Below, piece after piece: positions 10,898-20,582 of a DNA stretch of 64,000 bases (position 1 is the first letter of the stretch; every line of letters starts with the position of its first letter). Made by a program: the position numbers and the translations under genes. This DNA comes from Leucobacter aridicollis. Its GTDB lineage: Bacteria > Actinomycetota > Actinomycetes > Actinomycetales > Microbacteriaceae. Below the pieces are notes generated by a model. That model was not told where the DNA came from. It did no database searches and saw only the letters and a program-made list of their open reading frames with translations. Location of the stretch: the NCBI RefSeq assembly GCF_013409595.1, contig NZ_JACCBD010000001.1, positions 1,736,001 to 1,800,000 on the forward strand, in the 5' to 3' direction.

Positions 10898-12220
10898 ATG
10901 GATGAATTGCGCGTAGTACGGCGCGAGGACGGCTCACTGATCCTCGCGAACGAGCTCGGCGAGGAGTACCGCCTTGCCATCGATGAGGCGCTGGTCCAGG
11001 AGGCGCGGCTCGCGCTCCCGCGCGCCACAAGCTCAGTCCCCGTGCGGCCCCGCGAGATCCAGGCGCTGCTTCGCGCCGGAAAAACACGCGCGGAGGTTGC
11101 GGCCGAGACCGGTCTCGAAGAGGGCGACGTCGAGCGGTTTGAAGAGCCCGTACGCGCCGAGAAGCGCTACATGCTCGACCTCGCGCACGCCGTCGTCGTG
11201 CGAACGGATCCCGCGCAGAGCGGCGGTTCGCCATCCGCGAACGCTGACGACGATCAGCGTTTCGGCCAGGTCATCGCCGAGCGGCTTATCGCCCTCGGCA
11301 ACACCACGAGCGAGTGGCGGTCGTGGCGCGACGAGGAGACGGGCTGGCTGATCGGGCTCACGTTTGATTCGCGCGACGACATGCACGACGCGATCTGGAG
11401 CTTCGACCACAAGAAGCGGGTGCTGAGCCCGCTCACCCTTGATGCGACCAACCTGTCGAAGCTCGGCGAGATCGGCGACAGACTGATCCCGAAGCTGCGC
11501 GCCGTGGACAACGCCCAGCAGGAGCGCCAGGAGCAGGCCCCATTCGACCCCGACGGCCTGCTCGCGCCAACCGAGGAGGTTGAGCCGCTCCCCCGCGATG
11601 CCGCACCGCCGGCCGACGTGGCGAACGCTGAGCCCGAGAACGCCGACGCCGAGTACGAGCGGCGGCGTGAGATCGATCACCTCGCGATCAAGACGACGGG
11701 CGAGGAAGCGCAGGATCTCAGCCAGACCGCCGACCTGCTCGACGCGCTCAGGCGTCGCCGGGGCGAGCGCTCCAAGGAGGCCGAGGCCACCACGACCGCA
11801 GCCGAATCCGACGATCCGGATCTCCCGTCAGGCAGCGCCGCCATCGATGCCCTTGGGCTCACCCCCGCGGCTCCCGAGCAGCGCCGCGGCGCGGGCGCCA
11901 ATATCTGGGGCACCGCTGGCGTGTCTGGCGAGGCGGCCACTCCCACTGATCGCGACGCGGATACCGCGCAGCTCCGCGCGGTTCCGCGAGCCACCGTGGA
12001 CACCGCTCCGAGCGCGGAGCCGACACGGGCAGGCGAGCCCGCGGCCGAGCGAAACGAACCGGCGCCGGCGGACGTGACGCACGGTCGAGGCGAAGCGAAG
12101 CCGGAGAAGGATGTGAAGTCAGAGAAGCGGGACGCGCGCGCGGCGAAGCGCGGCCGCTCGTCGATCCCGAGCTGGGACGACATCCTGTTCGGCACCCGCA
12201 GCGACGACGACCCTGCATAG
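10898..12220 (+). CDS. sepH: Septation protein SepH (DUF3071)
   Basis: A 440-aa homologue of SepH, the actinobacterial cell division protein that binds FtsZ and promotes its assembly. The N-terminal DUF3071 domain (about residues 1-170) contains the helix-turn-helix-like core (RPREIQALLRAGKTRAEVA) and the WRSWRDEETGWLIGLTF segment. A long, charged, low-complexity middle follows. The C-terminal tail RSSIPSWDDILFGTR is the second conserved patch. ATG at 10898 follows AAGGGA; frames extending to 10709 lack family similarity. The dut/DUF3093/DUF4193/sepH order is conserved in Actinobacteria. Confidence 0.93.
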   Translation: MDELRVVRREDGSLILANELGEEYRLAIDEALVQEARLALPRATSSVPVRPREIQALLRAGKTRAEVAAETGLEEGDVERFEEPVRAEKRYMLDLAHAVVVRTDPAQSGGSPSANADDDQRFGQVIAERLIALGNTTSEWRSWRDEETGWLIGLTFDSRDDMHDAIWSFDHKKRVLSPLTLDATNLSKLGEIGDRLIPKLRAVDNAQQERQEQAPFDPDGLLAPTEEVEPLPRDAAPPADVANAEPENADAEYERRREIDHLAIKTTGEEAQDLSQTADLLDALRRRRGERSKEAEATTTAAESDDPDLPSGSAAIDALGLTPAAPEQRRGAGANIWGTAGVSGEAATPTDRDADTAQLRAVPRATVDTAPSAEPTRAGEPAAERNEPAPADVTHGRGEAKPEKDVKSEKRDARAAKRGRSSIPSWDDILFGTRSDDDPA

Positions 12221-12242
12221 CGACGGCGCCTGGCGGCGCCAC

Positions 12243-12268
12243 GCCGTGCGGCGCTAAGACCGCACGGC
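12243..12268. terminator. Hairpin between sepH and the phosphatase gene
   Basis: Nine-bp GC-rich stem (12243-12251 with 12260-12268) and an 8-base loop, lying between convergent stop codons. There is no T-tract, so terminator function is plausible but not certain. Confidence 0.5.
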
Positions 12269-12296
12269 ACGAGCGCGGCGCTAATACCGCCCTACG

Positions 12297-13538
12297 CTAG
12301 CGCTGCGCAGCACCGAGGATCTCGACGGCCTTGGCGAACCCCGACTGCGCGAGCGCGCCAGCGGAGATCAGCGGGATCCCGCGCTCCTCGTCGGTCCACG
12401 AGCCGTGCTGTCCGACCATGTCGAGGGACTGCGGATCGTCGGCTGTCGTGTAGTAGGCGCACTGCCCGCGCGCCGCGAGAATGACGTCACCAACTCGCTC
12501 GGCCACGCCGGGCGCGACCGCGCTGCCGAACAAGCCAGCGGCGAACGCCTCGTCGCGCGTCGTGACCCACGCCCGCTTCCCCTCGCGGGCAGCGAGCCAG
12601 GCCGCGAACGCGTCGGCGTCGCCGGCGGGATCGATGAAGAACGTCCGGAACCGAGGCTCACCCCCGACCTCGATCACGTCGGCGAACGCGGGATCACTGA
12701 GATCGAACACGACCTGCTGGTGCGACTCGACGTCAACCATTCCGTGATCTGCGGTGACGACGACCCCCGTCTGCGCGGGGAGCCCGGTCAGGAAGTCGCC
12801 GACCGCGCGGTCCAGCTGCTCAAGCCGGTCCGACCACTGTCGGCTCTGCCAGCCGAACTGATGCCCAGCGCGATCGAGCTCGTCGACGTAGACGTACGCA
12901 AGCGTGGGCGCGCCCCCTGCGAGATCGCCTGTCGCGGCCGCGAGCCGCTCGGCGATGGTGTCGCCGCCAACATACTCGGCGCCGGTCAGGATCGCGCGGG
13001 TGAGGCCACTACCAGAGTGGGCGGGGCGCCCATAGACGCGCGCACGTAGGCCGAGCCGCGAGGCGGCCTCGAACAGCGGTTCAGCGTGCTGCCAGCTGCG
13101 AACGTCAGCGATTCCCTCCCAGTCGCGCAGGGGCGATAGGAGGCCAAGCTCTGGGTGCATGATCCGGTAGCCGACGAGCCCGTGCTCCGCGGGAAGCCGC
13201 CCGGTGGTGAGCGTCGTCAGCGCCGCTCCCGTTGTCGACGGCGTGACCGTCGTGATTCGCCGATGGGACAGCCCGGCGAGCGTCGGGGCGTGCCCTTTGC
13301 GTGCCTTGAGGTTGGCGCTTCCCAGGCCGTCGACCGCGAGCACGACCAGCGAGCGCAGCGGAGGCACGAGGGCGAGTGCCCGGGCCTCGCGGTCGGCCGC
13401 CTCGGCTGACGCCGGCCCACCGAGCGCACTTCGCAGCACCTCGCCGGCCGGCAGATCGTTTCCGAGGGCGAGCGCGGCGAGACCAGTCGGCACAATCGCG
13501 GCAAGCCTCCCGCCGTTGTCGGTGGCAGTCGGTAGCAT
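12297..13538 (-). CDS. Alkaline phosphatase / nucleotide pyrophosphatase family protein
   Basis: A 413-aa metal-dependent hydrolase of the type I phosphodiesterase/nucleotide pyrophosphatase (alkaline phosphatase superfamily) type. The metal-binding Asp is in LVVLAVDGLG, the nucleophile region is TPSTTGAALTTLTTG, and later metal ligands appear in YVDELDRAGHQFGW, VTADHGMVDV and VGQHGSWTDEE. No signal peptide or membrane anchor is evident, so it is probably cytoplasmic. The physiological substrate is unknown. The start is set at ATG 13538: upstream in-frame sequence lies inside parC, and a CATAAT box sits exactly six bases upstream. Divergent from parC with nine bases between start codons. Confidence 0.85.
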   Translation of the reverse strand: MLPTATDNGGRLAAIVPTGLAALALGNDLPAGEVLRSALGGPASAEAADREARALALVPPLRSLVVLAVDGLGSANLKARKGHAPTLAGLSHRRITTVTPSTTGAALTTLTTGRLPAEHGLVGYRIMHPELGLLSPLRDWEGIADVRSWQHAEPLFEAASRLGLRARVYGRPAHSGSGLTRAILTGAEYVGGDTIAERLAAATGDLAGGAPTLAYVYVDELDRAGHQFGWQSRQWSDRLEQLDRAVGDFLTGLPAQTGVVVTADHGMVDVESHQQVVFDLSDPAFADVIEVGGEPRFRTFFIDPAGDADAFAAWLAAREGKRAWVTTRDEAFAAGLFGSAVAPGVAERVGDVILAARGQCAYYTTADDPQSLDMVGQHGSWTDEERGIPLISAGALAQSGFAKAVEILGAAQR

Positions 13539-13550
13539 ATTCCCATTATG
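13536..13550. promoter_or_regulatory. Interlocked divergent -10 boxes and start codons (phosphatase / parC)
   Basis: The 15-base element CATATTCCCATTATG carries both start codons. Rightwards, CATATT (13536-13541) + six bases + ATG (13548). Leftwards, CATAAT (13550-13545) + six bases + ATG (13538). Each start codon is therefore part of the other gene's predicted -10 hexamer, and neither gene shows a Shine-Dalgarno sequence. Confidence 0.5.
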
Positions 13551-16019
13551 GCCGACGTAACCGACATGGATACTCCAGGCGCAGCCCATGAGGCCGCCGG
13601 TGAGCGCATCGAAGATATCGACATCTCTCACGAGATGGAGGGATCGTTCCTTGAGTATGCCTATTCCGTCATCTACTCCCGCGCACTCCCTGACGCGCGC
13701 GACGGACTGAAGCCCGTCCAGCGGCGCATCCTCTACATGATGACCGACATGGGCCTGCGCCCCGACAAGGGTCACGTGAAGTCTGCGCGCGTCGTTGGCG
13801 AGGTGATGGGCAAGCTTCACCCGCACGGCGACTCGTCGATCTACGACGCGCTGGTGCGCCTGTCACAGGACTTTGCGATGCGCCTGCCGCTCGTCGATGG
13901 CCATGGCAACTTCGGCTCGCTCGACGACGGCCCGGCCGCGTCCCGATACACGGAGGCTCGGCTCGCTGGCGCCGCCCTCGCGATGACCGAGGCGCTCGAC
14001 GAAGACGTCGTCGACTTCATCCCCAACTACGACAACCAGTTGCTCCAGCCCGAGGTGCTGCCCTCCGCGGTGCCCAACCTGCTCGTCAACGGCGCGAGCG
14101 GCATCGCGGTCGGCATGGCGACGAACCTCGCGCCGCACAACCTCATCGAGACGATCGAGGGCGCGAAGCACCTGCTCTACCACCCCGACGCATCGGTCGA
14201 AGAGCTCATGGAGTTCATCCCCGGCCCCGACCTCCCCGGTGGCGGCACGATCGTGGGCCTCGACGGGGTGACTGATGCCTACCGCACGGGCCGCGGCGCG
14301 TTCCGCACCCGCGCGAAGGTGTCGATCGAGCAGATCGGCCCGCGCCGTACGGGCCTCGTCGTCACCGAGCTGCCCTACCTCGTCGGCCCGGAGCGAGTGA
14401 TCGAAAAGATCAAGCAGGGCGTCGAGAACAAGAAGATCACGGGCATCACCGATGTTGTCGATCTGTCAGACCGGAAAAACGGGCTGAAGCTTGTCATCAC
14501 GCTGAAGACCGGCTTCTCCCCCGAGGCTGTCCTCGAGCTGCTGTACCGGTACACCCCGCTCGAGGACTCGTTCAGCATCAACTCTGTCGCGCTCGTCGAC
14601 GGCCAGCCCCAGACGCTGAGCCTGCGCGAAATGCTTCGCGTGTTCCTGGATCATCGTCTCGCCGTCGTGACGCGCCGCAGCGAGTACCGCCTCCGGAAGC
14701 GCCGCGAGCGCCTGCACCTTGTCGAGGGCCTACTCATCGCGATCCTCGACATCGATGAGGTCATCCAGGTCATTCGCACGAGCGATGACGCCGAGGAGGC
14801 CAGGACCCGGCTGCAGCAGGTGTTCGACCTGTCGGAACTGCAAGCGGAGTACATCCTTGAGCTGCGCCTGCGCAGGCTCACGAAGTTCTCGCGCGTCGAA
14901 CTCGAGGCGGAGCGCGATCAGCTCAACGCAGAGATCGCTGCGCTGCTCGAGATCCTCGGCAGCAAGGAGCGTCTGAAGGCCGTCGTCGCGAGCGAGCTCG
15001 ACCAGGCTTCGGCAGCCTACGGCACGCCCCGCAGGACCCTGCTCACTGGGGCGGTCGCGCGGCCATCGCGCGCAGCGGTCTCCCCCGATGCCATGCAGGT
15101 CGCGGACACGCCGTGCACCGTGCTGCTTTCGGCGACCGGTCGCGCCCTGCGCGTCGACCGCGATCCCGACGCCCCCGACGCCACGCGAGCGGCGCCGCGC
15201 GCGACGAAGCACGGTGCTGTCGCTGCGCGAGTCGCGACGACAGTCCGCGGTGAGCTCGGCGCGATCCTGTCCGATGGCACGCTTCACCGCTTCACCCCCG
15301 TCGATCTCCCGCTCGTTCCCGGCGCGTCGATCGCGTTCTCCGCGGGAGTCAAGCTCACCGAGTACATCGGGCTCACGGACAAGAAGCAGCGGATCGTCGG
15401 CATCGTGCCGCTCGATTCGGAGGAGCCGGTCGGCGTCTTCACGGCCCAGGGCACCGTCAAGCGCGTCGTGCTGACAGATCTGCCCGCGCGCCCCGAGTTC
15501 GAGGTCATCACCCTCAAGCCTGGCGACGCGGTCGTCGCGGCGTTCCCGGCGCCCGACTCCGCCGAGTTCGCGGCCGTCACGAGCGACGCGCAGCTGCTGC
15601 GGTTTGCCGCGTCAGCGGTGCGCCCGCAGGGCCGGCCGGCCGGTGGCATGGCCGGCATGAAGCTCGGCTCCGATGCGCGCGTCATCTTCGCCTCGGCGAT
15701 CGAGGCCGACGCTGAGGCGCGCGTCGCCACGGTGGCGGAGGGATCCGACGAGAACGCCCTGCTGAGCACCGATGCCGCATCCGCGAAGATCTCGGACTGG
15801 GCTGAATTCCCAGCTAAGGGGCGCGCGACCGGCGGCGTGCGCGCGCAGCGCTTCCTCAAGGGTGAGGATCGGCTCGTCGCCGCGTGGGTCGGCACGGGCG
15901 AACCGCGCGCGATCGCGGCCGACGGGAGTGCACGCAAGCTGCCGGAGGAGCTCGGCAAGCGCGACGGCTCCGGAAGTCCGCTCGAACACAGCGTTGCCTT
16001 CATCGGTGAGGCGCCGTAG
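13548..16019 (+). CDS. parC: DNA topoisomerase IV subunit A
   Basis: An 823-aa type IIA topoisomerase A subunit that cuts and rejoins DNA to decatenate daughter chromosomes, working with ParE encoded at 18.0-20.1 kb. The winged-helix/tower region begins at about residue 28; the catalytic Tyr is Y134 in [10 protein letters not shown]. The quinolone-pocket residues look wild type (S96 and D100 in [10 protein letters not shown]). The C-terminal beta-pinwheel (from about residue 500) has several ARVATT/VTS-type blades. ParC rather than GyrA is inferred from the C-terminal domain and the nearby parE. ATG at 13548 has no ribosome binding site. Confidence 0.92.
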   Translation: MADVTDMDTPGAAHEAAGERIEDIDISHEMEGSFLEYAYSVIYSRALPDARDGLKPVQRRILYMMTDMGLRPDKGHVKSARVVGEVMGKLHPHGDSSIYDALVRLSQDFAMRLPLVDGHGNFGSLDDGPAASRYTEARLAGAALAMTEALDEDVVDFIPNYDNQLLQPEVLPSAVPNLLVNGASGIAVGMATNLAPHNLIETIEGAKHLLYHPDASVEELMEFIPGPDLPGGGTIVGLDGVTDAYRTGRGAFRTRAKVSIEQIGPRRTGLVVTELPYLVGPERVIEKIKQGVENKKITGITDVVDLSDRKNGLKLVITLKTGFSPEAVLELLYRYTPLEDSFSINSVALVDGQPQTLSLREMLRVFLDHRLAVVTRRSEYRLRKRRERLHLVEGLLIAILDIDEVIQVIRTSDDAEEARTRLQQVFDLSELQAEYILELRLRRLTKFSRVELEAERDQLNAEIAALLEILGSKERLKAVVASELDQASAAYGTPRRTLLTGAVARPSRAAVSPDAMQVADTPCTVLLSATGRALRVDRDPDAPDATRAAPRATKHGAVAARVATTVRGELGAILSDGTLHRFTPVDLPLVPGASIAFSAGVKLTEYIGLTDKKQRIVGIVPLDSEEPVGVFTAQGTVKRVVLTDLPARPEFEVITLKPGDAVVAAFPAPDSAEFAAVTSDAQLLRFAASAVRPQGRPAGGMAGMKLGSDARVIFASAIEADAEARVATVAEGSDENALLSTDAASAKISDWAEFPAKGRATGGVRAQRFLKGEDRLVAAWVGTGEPRAIAADGSARKLPEELGKRDGSGSPLEHSVAFIGEAP

Positions 16020-16070
16020 CGCCAACGGTATCGGCGAGGCGCCCGAGCGCTTCGACGAGTAGCCAAGCAC

Positions 16071-16099
16071 CGGGGTGCGAGACCGCGTCTCGCACCCCG
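16071..16099. terminator. Hairpin between parC and the ankyrin lipoprotein gene
   Basis: Thirteen-bp perfect stem (16071-16083 with 16087-16099) and a 3-base loop, between convergent stops. It lacks a T-tract but is well placed for a bidirectional terminator. Confidence 0.6.
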
Positions 16100-16104
16100 T
16101 CCTG

Positions 16105-16992
16105 CTAGCCGCCGAGCGCGCGAATCACCTGCGCTGCGGCGACGTGCCCGCCGTTTTCCGCGAGCGCGAGCGCGGCGACACCGTCGCCGCCCGTTGCGCG
16201 GGGGTCGGCGCCGGCCCGCAGGGCGGCGACCACCGCGGTCGTGTCGCCCTGCTGAGCTGCCTCGACGAGCGCGGCGGCGGGGTCGCTCGGTGCGGCCGCG
16301 GCGGCCAGCGCGCGCAGCACCTCGGCCTGGGCGGTGAAGCCGCGCTCCTCGGCCATCTGCAGCGGCGTGAGGCCCTCCGACACCGAGAGCGTGTCGAGCG
16401 CTGCCCCGCCCGCGACGAGCACCCGCAGCGTCGCCGCATACGTTGGATCGTCGCGACCGAGCCACACTGCCTCATGGATCGCCTGGTATCCGAGATTGTT
16501 GACGTGGTTGACGTCGACGCCGGCGCGGATGAGTGCGCCAGAGATGTCCCAGTGGCCCCGCTCAGCCGCCCGGATCAGCCCGGTGCCGTCCCAACTGTCG
16601 AGGGCCTTCACGTCGGCACCGTGCTTCAGGGTGAGTCGCAGCAGGTCGCCCCTGCCCTCGCTCGTCGCGATGAGGTAGGCGGACTGCACGGTATCGTCCG
16701 CAGCGTTAACGTCGGCGCCCCAGCCGATGAGCTGTTCCGCGGCGGCGACGTCGTTCGCCCAGGCCGCGTCGCGGAGCCGTTGGTCGAGCTGGGCCTGCGT
16801 GAGGTCCGGCTTCTCCGGCGTCGCGGGCTCGGCCGGCTCCTCGGGCTTGGGGGTTTCCGCAGGGTCGGCATTCGGCTTCGCTGGCGTCGTCGTCGCTGGC
16901 GCCTCGCCAGGCTCGGGCGCGCACCCGGCGAGCCCGAAGCCGAGCGTCGCAAGCGCAACCGCGGCGGTCGCCGCGCGTAGTCGGGTCTTCAT
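16105..16992 (-). CDS. Ankyrin-repeat lipoprotein
   Basis: A 295-aa secreted lipoprotein: basic start MKTRLRAAT, hydrophobic segment and lipobox LAGC (Cys24), a Pro/Glu/Ala-rich linker (about residues 25-75), then ankyrin repeats. Recognisable repeat starts include AAEQLIGWGADVNAAD, GLIRAAERGHWDISGALIRAGVDVNHVN, GYQAIHEAVWLGR, GLTPLQMAEERG and AALALAENGGHVAAAQV, giving about six units. It is presumably anchored on the outer face of the membrane and binds a protein partner there; no enzymatic domain is seen. ATG at 16992 has GAGGAGAAG upstream, which is better than the in-frame ATG at 17046. Confidence 0.88.
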   Translation of the reverse strand: MKTRLRAATAAVALATLGFGLAGCAPEPGEAPATTTPAKPNADPAETPKPEEPAEPATPEKPDLTQAQLDQRLRDAAWANDVAAAEQLIGWGADVNAADDTVQSAYLIATSEGRGDLLRLTLKHGADVKALDSWDGTGLIRAAERGHWDISGALIRAGVDVNHVNNLGYQAIHEAVWLGRDDPTYAATLRVLVAGGAALDTLSVSEGLTPLQMAEERGFTAQAEVLRALAAAAAPSDPAAALVEAAQQGDTTAVVAALRAGADPRATGGDGVAALALAENGGHVAAAQVIRALGG

Positions 16993-17090
16993 GAGTGCTT
17001 CTCCTCGCTGCTTGTCACCCAACCGTAGATGAGACCGGGCGTGCATGGTTGATTGTTCGCGGCTGGTCGCCGCTCGTGGTTCGGGCGTCC

Positions 17091-17108
17091 GCGCGGCCCG
17101 CGCCGCGC
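17091..17108 (-). terminator. Possible hairpin terminator after the EamA gene
   Basis: A 7-bp all-GC stem (17091-17097 with 17102-17108) with a 4-base loop, 17 bases beyond the EamA stop codon. No T-tract. Weak candidate. Confidence 0.35.
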
Positions 17109-17124
17109 CTCGGATGGGATCGGG

Positions 17125-18036
17125 CTACAACCCGATCAGGGCGACGCCACAGACAACAACGACCGCAGCCGTCAGTCTGAGCACGGGATTGCTCTCGCGG
17201 TAGCGGATCACGCCGTACAGCCCGACGAGCACGACGCTCGTCTCGCGCATGGGGGCGACGAGCGACAGCGGCGCGAGCGTCGCCGCGGTGAGCACGAGCA
17301 CGTACGACAAGGGCGAGAGCACGCCGAAAGCAAGCAGGCTGCGCCAGTTGGCCCTGAGCTCTCCGCGGAGCCGCCGGGCCGGCCGCTTCCCCCGCGCCCC
17401 TTCGGCGCCGAGCATGCCGCCGAAGATTACGGCCTCGGCCGCGCTCGTGCCGACCATGAACGCGACCGGGGCGATGCCGAAGCCGTTCACCATCGACACG
17501 TCCCACAGCGTGTACGTGGCGATCGCGACGCCCGTCAGCAGGCCGAAGACGACCGACGGGTCGAAGCGGGCCCGCCCGGCCGCGCCGGCGAACTCGGCAC
17601 CCGCGGCGGGCCGCGTCCGGCCGATGAGACCGAACGCGGTGACACCGACGACGACGAGCAGCACGCCGCCGAGCGCCAGCAGTCCGGGCCGCTCGCCGAA
17701 CAGCAGAATCGACACAATCACCGTCAGCACCGGGCCGCTGCCGCGGGCTGTCGCGTAGACCGTACTGAGGTCCCCGGCGCGGTAGCCGCGCTGCAGCACG
17801 AGCATGTACAGCACGTGCAACACGCCCGACACGACGACGGCGAGCACGAACTCCCAGGCGCCGCTCGAACCGATACCGCCGGTGAACGGAATCGCCACCG
17901 ACCACACCACCGCGCTGACGATGGCCCCCCAGAAGAGGAACGGCACACCAGAGCGGCTCGACCGTGCCGCGAGGATGTTCCAGGCGGCGTGCGCAACGGC
18001 TGCCGCGAGAACGAGTCCGAGGGCTGTGAGATTCAT
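17125..18036 (-). CDS. EamA/DMT family transporter
   Basis: A 303-aa membrane protein with ten predicted helices arranged as two EamA repeats (about residues 1-140 and 165-303). The first opens LGLVLAAAVAHAAWNILAAR, and the first half ends with the signature SGPVLTVIVSILLFGERP. A cytoplasmic Arg-rich loop lies between the halves (about 225-240). Such proteins export metabolites or amino acids; the substrate is not predictable. It starts 12 bases after the parE stop on the same strand, so it is probably cotranscribed with parE. Confidence 0.85.
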   Translation of the reverse strand: MNLTALGLVLAAAVAHAAWNILAARSSRSGVPFLFWGAIVSAVVWSVAIPFTGGIGSSGAWEFVLAVVVSGVLHVLYMLVLQRGYRAGDLSTVYATARGSGPVLTVIVSILLFGERPGLLALGGVLLVVVGVTAFGLIGRTRPAAGAEFAGAAGRARFDPSVVFGLLTGVAIATYTLWDVSMVNGFGIAPVAFMVGTSAAEAVIFGGMLGAEGARGKRPARRLRGELRANWRSLLAFGVLSPLSYVLVLTAATLAPLSLVAPMRETSVVLVGLYGVIRYRESNPVLRLTAAVVVVCGVALIGL

Positions 18037-18048
18037 CGAGCGCTGACG

Positions 18049-20142
18049 CTACGCGTCAATTCGCTCGCGGTCGAGGTCATCGGCGTTCTCGATGATGAAC
18101 TCCTTGCGCGGGGCAACGTCGTTGCCCATGAGCAGCTCAAACATCTGCGCGGCCGCGTGCGCGTCCTCGAGTCGGACGCGGCGGAGCGTGCGGTGGTCGC
18201 GGTCCATCGTGGTCTCCGCAAGCTGGTCCGCGTCCATCTCGCCGAGGCCCTTGTACCGCTGGATGGGCTCCTGATACTTCTTTCCGCGCTTGCGGAGGTC
18301 GGTGAGGAGCGTCTGCAGTTCCTTCTCGCTGTAGGTGTAGATCACGTCGTTTGGCTTGCGACCCGAGTGCTGCACGATGACCCGATGCAGCGGCGGCACG
18401 GCCGCGTACACCCGGCCAGCCTCGAGCATGGGGCGCATGTAGCGGAAGAAGAGCGTGAGCAGCAGCGTGCGGATGTGCGCGCCATCGACATCGGCGTCGC
18501 TCATGAGGATCACCTTGCCGTAGCGCGCGGCCTCGAGATCGAAATCTCGGCCCGACCCCGCGCCGATGACCTTGATAATCGCGCCGCACTCAGCGTTCGA
18601 CAGCATCTCGGCGAGCGATGCCTTCTGCACGTTGAGGATCTTGCCACGGATCGGCAGAAGTGCCTGGTACTCGCTGTCGCGGGCTGGCTTCGCGGTGCCG
18701 AGCGCGCTGTCGCCCTCGACGATGAAGAGCTCGGAGTTCGCCACGTCTTTCGAGCGGCAGTCAATGAGCTTGGACGGCAGGGAGGAGCTCTCGAGCGTGC
18801 TCTTGCGGCGGGCGGTGTCGCGCTGCGCGCGCATCGCGATCCGAGACTTCATCTCGGACACCATCTTCTCGAGCAGCGTCGCGGTCTGGGCCTTGTCGTG
18901 CTTCTTCGGGGACTCGTACAGCTCGGTGAGCGCGCTCGTCACCGCGCGCGAGACGATCTGGCGGACCGCCGCCGTGCCGAGGACTTCCTTCGTCTGCCCC
19001 TCAAACTGCGGCTCCGGCACTCGAACGGTGACGACCGCGGTCAGCCCCGTCAAGATGTCGTCTTTGTCTGGCTTGTCAGAGCCGGCCTTCAGCTTGCGAG
19101 CGTTGGCTTCGATCTGCTTGCGGAAGAACTTCGTCAGCCCCTGCTCGAAACCGGCGAGGTGCGTCCCGCCCTTCGGCGTGGCGATGATATTCACGAAGCT
19201 CTGGATCTCGGTGTCGTACCCAGTGCCCCACCGCAGCGCGATGTCGACCTCGCACTCGCGCTCGACCTCCCGCGAGACCAGGTGCCCCGTCTCCTCGTCC
19301 ATCACCGGGACGGTTTCCGTGAACTTGCCTGAGTCCTGCACTCGCCAGGTGTCGGTCACCGGGGCGTCGAGGGCGAGGAAGTTCACGAACTCGGAGATGC
19401 CGCCCTCGTAGTTGAAGGTATGCAGCGTCGGCGCGCCCGACTCGTCGAGGGACTCGGCGCGGTGGTCTTCAATCTCGATCGTCAGACCGGTCACGAGGAA
19501 CGCGGTCTGACGCGCTCGCGCGACAAGCGAATCGACCTCGAAGCGCGCGGTCGGCAGGAAGATCTGCGGATCCGCCCAATACCGGACGCGAGTGCCGGTG
19601 ACGCCCTTCTTCACCTTCCCGACGACGCGAAGCTCGGTGGCACGGTCGAACGGCGTGAAGGCGCTGTCCGGGCCCTCGCCGGCGAACTCGCCAGGTTCGC
19701 CGTGGCGGAACGACATTGCCCAGGTCTTGCCGTCGCGGTCGACCTCCACGTCGAGGCGAGACGACAGCGCATTCACCACGGACGCGCCAACGCCGTGCAG
19801 GCCGCCCGATGACGCGTACCCACCACCGCCGAACTTGCCGCCAGCGTGGAGCTTCGTGAAGACGAGTTCCACGCCGCTGAGGCCGCTTCGTGGCTCGACG
19901 TCCACTGGCACGCCGCGACCGTTGTCGGCGACAGTCACCGAGCCGTCGCCGTGCAGCGTGATCTTGATGTCCGCGCCATGACCGGCGAGTGCCTCGTCGA
20001 CCGAGTTGTCAATGATCTCCCAGAGGCAGTGCATGAGGCCACGCGAATCGGTCGTGCCGATATACATGCCGGGACGCTTGCGAACTGCTTCAAGCCCCTC
20101 GAGGACGGTGAGGTGCCTGGCGGAGTAACTGGATTCAGCCAC
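18049..20142 (-). CDS. parE: DNA topoisomerase IV subunit B
   Basis: A 697-aa ATPase subunit of topoisomerase IV. The GHKL ATPase domain starts at ARHLTVLEGLEAVRKRPGMYIG with the Mg-binding motif EIIDNSVDEA (about residues 42-51) and the ATP lid GGKFGGGGYASSGGLHGVGASVVNAL. The TOPRIM domain has EGDSALGTAK (ParE-like; GyrB usually has EGDSAGG) and SDADVDGAHIRTLLLT. The GTG at 20142 is preferred because family similarity starts just after it and an AAGCAGG ribosome binding site precedes it; in-frame sequence further upstream is not family-like. Followed closely by the EamA gene and convergent with parC. Confidence 0.93.
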   Translation of the reverse strand: MAESSYSARHLTVLEGLEAVRKRPGMYIGTTDSRGLMHCLWEIIDNSVDEALAGHGADIKITLHGDGSVTVADNGRGVPVDVEPRSGLSGVELVFTKLHAGGKFGGGGYASSGGLHGVGASVVNALSSRLDVEVDRDGKTWAMSFRHGEPGEFAGEGPDSAFTPFDRATELRVVGKVKKGVTGTRVRYWADPQIFLPTARFEVDSLVARARQTAFLVTGLTIEIEDHRAESLDESGAPTLHTFNYEGGISEFVNFLALDAPVTDTWRVQDSGKFTETVPVMDEETGHLVSREVERECEVDIALRWGTGYDTEIQSFVNIIATPKGGTHLAGFEQGLTKFFRKQIEANARKLKAGSDKPDKDDILTGLTAVVTVRVPEPQFEGQTKEVLGTAAVRQIVSRAVTSALTELYESPKKHDKAQTATLLEKMVSEMKSRIAMRAQRDTARRKSTLESSSLPSKLIDCRSKDVANSELFIVEGDSALGTAKPARDSEYQALLPIRGKILNVQKASLAEMLSNAECGAIIKVIGAGSGRDFDLEAARYGKVILMSDADVDGAHIRTLLLTLFFRYMRPMLEAGRVYAAVPPLHRVIVQHSGRKPNDVIYTYSEKELQTLLTDLRKRGKKYQEPIQRYKGLGEMDADQLAETTMDRDHRTLRRVRLEDAHAAAQMFELLMGNDVAPRKEFIIENADDLDRERIDA

Positions 20143-20342
20143 GTGAAAGAACCTGCTTTCTTGGAGACTCACCCACTGTAGAGCACGCCACCGACACTCG
20201 GGCTGATCGCCGACGGCGAGTGACGAAACCGCGGCCAATTCTCGCCGCCGCCGTACGCGTTGAGCGAAACAACCCCGGCAAACAGGGCGCTCCCGGCGTT
20301 TGGATGGTTGGATAGAGGTAATTGAACTACCGGGAGGTGGCC

Positions 20343-20567
20343 ATGAGCACACTGGAACAGACCGCTGACGTAGCGGAGGTAACTGCGGCGGACCGTCCGC
20401 TCAGTGGACTTGATCGCTGCGATAGCTGCGGCGCACAGGCATACGTTCGCGTGACGCTGGGCGGCAGCGAGCTGCTCTTCTGCGCGCACCACGCGACGAA
20501 GCACGAAGCAAAGCTTCGCCCCATGGCCGAGGCCTGGCACGACGAAAGCCACAAGCTGAGCGCGTAG
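20343..20567 (+). CDS. DUF7455-like small Cys/His protein
   Basis: A 74-aa protein with a metal-binding pattern C26-x2-C29 (DRCDSCGAQAYV) and C47-x2-H50 (FCAHHATKH), resembling small zinc-ribbon proteins that lie next to sigA/parE in many Actinobacteria (DUF7455-type; assignment from memory of the family pattern). ATG at 20343 follows GGGAGG. It is divergent from parE and is followed by a textbook terminator, so it is a monocistronic unit. The function is unknown. Confidence 0.82.
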   Translation: MSTLEQTADVAEVTAADRPLSGLDRCDSCGAQAYVRVTLGGSELLFCAHHATKHEAKLRPMAEAWHDESHKLSA

Positions 20568-20582
20568 CGCTCAGCGCTAGAG

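Noticed and set aside
17053..19332. Rightward 759-codon open frame
   Set aside because: It runs antisense to both the EamA transporter and parE, which are well supported.
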